From: Ptiloglossa arizonensis
Lineage: Eukaryota; Arthropoda; Insecta; Hymenoptera; Colletidae
Reading direction: 5' to 3'
DNA length: 64,000 nt
NCBI RefSeq assembly: GCF_051014685.1
Contig: NC_135052.1
Location: forward strand, 5,671,105-5,735,104
A program made the translations under genes and the position numbers. Shown piece after piece: positions 62,157 through 64,000 of this stretch (within the stretch, counting starts at the first letter, position 1; each line of letters opens with the position of its first letter). The notes below the pieces were generated by a model. That model saw nothing but the letters and a program-made list of their open reading frames with translations, did no database searches and was not told where the DNA came from.

Positions 62157-63571
62157 TCTACGCTCTATCACGCAACCACGGTTCCAAGTTACAACGTATA
62201 TCGCTAGAACCTTACACCTTACCGTAGACTAGGTATATACCTAGAACCTTACTGTACTTTACACTTTCAATTTCGTTTCTAGAATTAAACGCAACGTGTT
62301 CTAGCCTCGACACGTTAATAAACATCGACGTCGACGCGATTACACCAGCCCCCCTGCACGAATTCAGTCAGAACGTTACCAACATCTGTCTTACTCGTTT
62401 CCATCGACGCGAGAATTGAGTTTCACCGGTGATGATACCGTGTTTCCCTCGTCCTTCCGCTTCGTTGTTTCGCGTAAAAGCGAGCACAGGTGTCGCCAGC
62501 TCTTCAAAGGCGCACATTTCGGAATCACGAGCGAATTACGGGTCACCGAGTGACGCAAGGCTTCGCGGACATTAAAATTCCCTCGTAGCGAACGAGAGTC
62601 GACGGTTCTCTACGGGCGACGAGACAAGGGTAAGAAAGAACAGGCGCAACGGAGCAATAAATCAACGATCGCGTTCGTTAACGTGCAAATGCACGGTATC
62701 GAAAAAAGAGGTTCGCGATCGATGCTCGCGGCCCTTCCTCGGGCTTTTGCCTTCTCGGTTTCTTAGAAACGGCAATTAAGATCGAGCGTAATAACCCGCG
62801 ACGAGCGACAAGTACCCTTTGCCAGCCCGCGTTATTTTTCTTTATCGGCCGTTTAACGAGCCACCGTGAGAATAATAATTCAATCGGTCGTCGATCGGTA
62901 CGTCTCTTCGCGCTTACCCGTCAAACGCGCTGAAACCCGCACGGATATAAACGACGCGTTTGTCCGGTTATCATTATACGCAACCTAATTACCGGCCAAT
63001 GATTTCACGGAACGCCGTCCGAAATCCAATTGACGCCGTGGTCCGCGCGATTGTCGATTCACCGACGTATTAAACGATCGCCGGCTGTGGCACGGTCGTC
63101 GAAACATTTACATGTTTAATGCCAAGGACTTGATCCGCGAGTTATGCTCTTCGAAACGTGGGCGTTGCCCGCGGTTGCGTTTCGCGTATTTTCGTGGAAA
63201 ATTTCGGCGACTTGCGGGCCACGAAATTCGATCGGTGTGTATATATATGTAGATATATATACATATATAGGAAAATATGCCTATTCCTCTGTTATAGTAA
63301 TATATTCCCTCTGGATTACAGATGGAAATATAGGGTCTGCGCAAGGTCACGACGCGTACAAAAGGAAAAGTGAACACGTTTTCTCGAAAACTCATTTTTA
63401 ACTTTTTCTCGATACCGGTCGACTCACGTCCGTATCGGTCGCTGGTTACATTACAACTCATCTTTTGTCTTTTGCACAGAGTTTCAATGAGCTATCGATT
63501 TACCGAAACGGTCGCTCATTCGATCGAAACTTCACGCGATTCGCTCGCGCAAAACTCCTCCCTACATATAT
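62157..63571. other. CpG-rich DNA between two repeat copies, no exon recognised
   Basis: CpG-rich from about 62,420 to 63,110, with a TA-run at 63238-63270. Could be conserved regulatory DNA, but this cannot be judged from one sequence. Confidence 0.3.
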
Positions 63572-63777
63572 ATATCGCTTGTTTCGACGATAGGAAAAAT
63601 ATTAGAGAAAACGTTAAAGAAACTACAATTTTGTAATATTTCGTACCACTGGTTTGTTTCTTCGAATTTATAACAATAATTGATACGTATCGGTCCCAAA
63701 ATGTACCAAAGAAGCAAAAAAAAAAAATAAGCGAATAAATTTCTCTTCGACTTTTCCCTCTTGTAATCCCATTCTCG
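63572..63777 (-). repeat. 207-bp interspersed repeat, copy 2
   Basis: Direct-orientation copy of 61949-62156, 1.6 kb away, with scattered substitutions and small indels. No terminal inverted repeats are obvious, so the class is unknown. Confidence 0.88.
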
Positions 63778-64000
63778 AATATATATAATGTCTTATTTCG
63801 TCTGCAGGTTCTTGGTGGAAAATGGGTTGAATTGTTTCTATAATAACAAAGAAACAACATTCAATGTTATTATTCACACCGTTCTTTTTCTGATGACTTT
63901 TTTCACATGTCTCTATCCTTTACACTTTGTCTTCTCTTCTCCCACTCCCGCCACATGTATACTCATTCACGTGTCTTCCTACCAATCGAGTTGTAGAAGA

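Overview
This is eukaryotic, almost certainly insect DNA. It is rich in CpG (TCGA and TTCG words everywhere), intron-heavy, and carries mariner/Tc1-type relics and satellites. That pattern, together with the insect-like calcium-channel beta subunit it encodes, fits Hymenoptera (bee or ant) best; I cannot name the species. There are no operons, tRNA or rRNA genes, or CRISPR arrays.

The one gene I can support is Ca-beta, the voltage-gated calcium channel beta subunit (MAGUK-like, SH3-HOOK-GK), on the minus strand. Nine exons read clearly from a start codon at 22,235 down to 7,690, and a tenth, terminal exon with a stop at 4,744 is a reasonable but unproven end. All splice phases agree, and joining them gives about 467 codons, the usual size for this family. 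Residues about 1-57 are the N-terminus, 58-125 the SH3 domain (split between two exons), 126-203 the HOOK linker, 204-398 the guanylate-kinase-like domain, and the rest a variable tail that includes a 39-bp microexon. Two introns stay open past the donor and would give natural alternative ends if retained: a 13-residue tail that truncates the protein before GK, and a 53-residue alternative C-terminus.

Layout. 1-4,740: downstream flank and possible 3' UTR, with a 132-bp satellite, a 213-bp MITE and an AT-repeat. 4,744-14,278: main Ca-beta exons; the last intron holds two copies of a 94-bp inverted-terminal element. 14,279-22,184: the long 5' intron, with a dead mariner transposase, a 28-bp tandem repeat and a 95-bp satellite. 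22,185-22,830: first coding exon and a CpG-rich putative promoter. 22,830-64,000: no coding exon I can recognise, either a long upstream intron of other Ca-beta isoforms or intergenic DNA. It holds a 181-bp satellite (24.1-25.15 kb), a CpG-rich GA/CT-repeat zone with a good minus-strand splice donor (27.6-29.2 kb), a non-LTR retrotransposon 3' end (30.4-31.1 kb), two dead Tc3-like transposases (34.3 and 48.0 kb), a 62-67-bp tandem array (35.4 kb), a Tc1-like 3' relic beside a long hairpin (40.1-40.7 kb), MITE-end clusters (51.8 and 60.4 kb), a tetranucleotide array (58.5 kb) and a duplicated 207-bp repeat (61.9 and 63.6 kb).

I found no convincing new multi-gene system. The best second looks are the intron-retention isoforms of Ca-beta, the palindrome-bearing 132-bp satellite, the 40.4-kb hairpin, and the twin short inverted-terminal elements.
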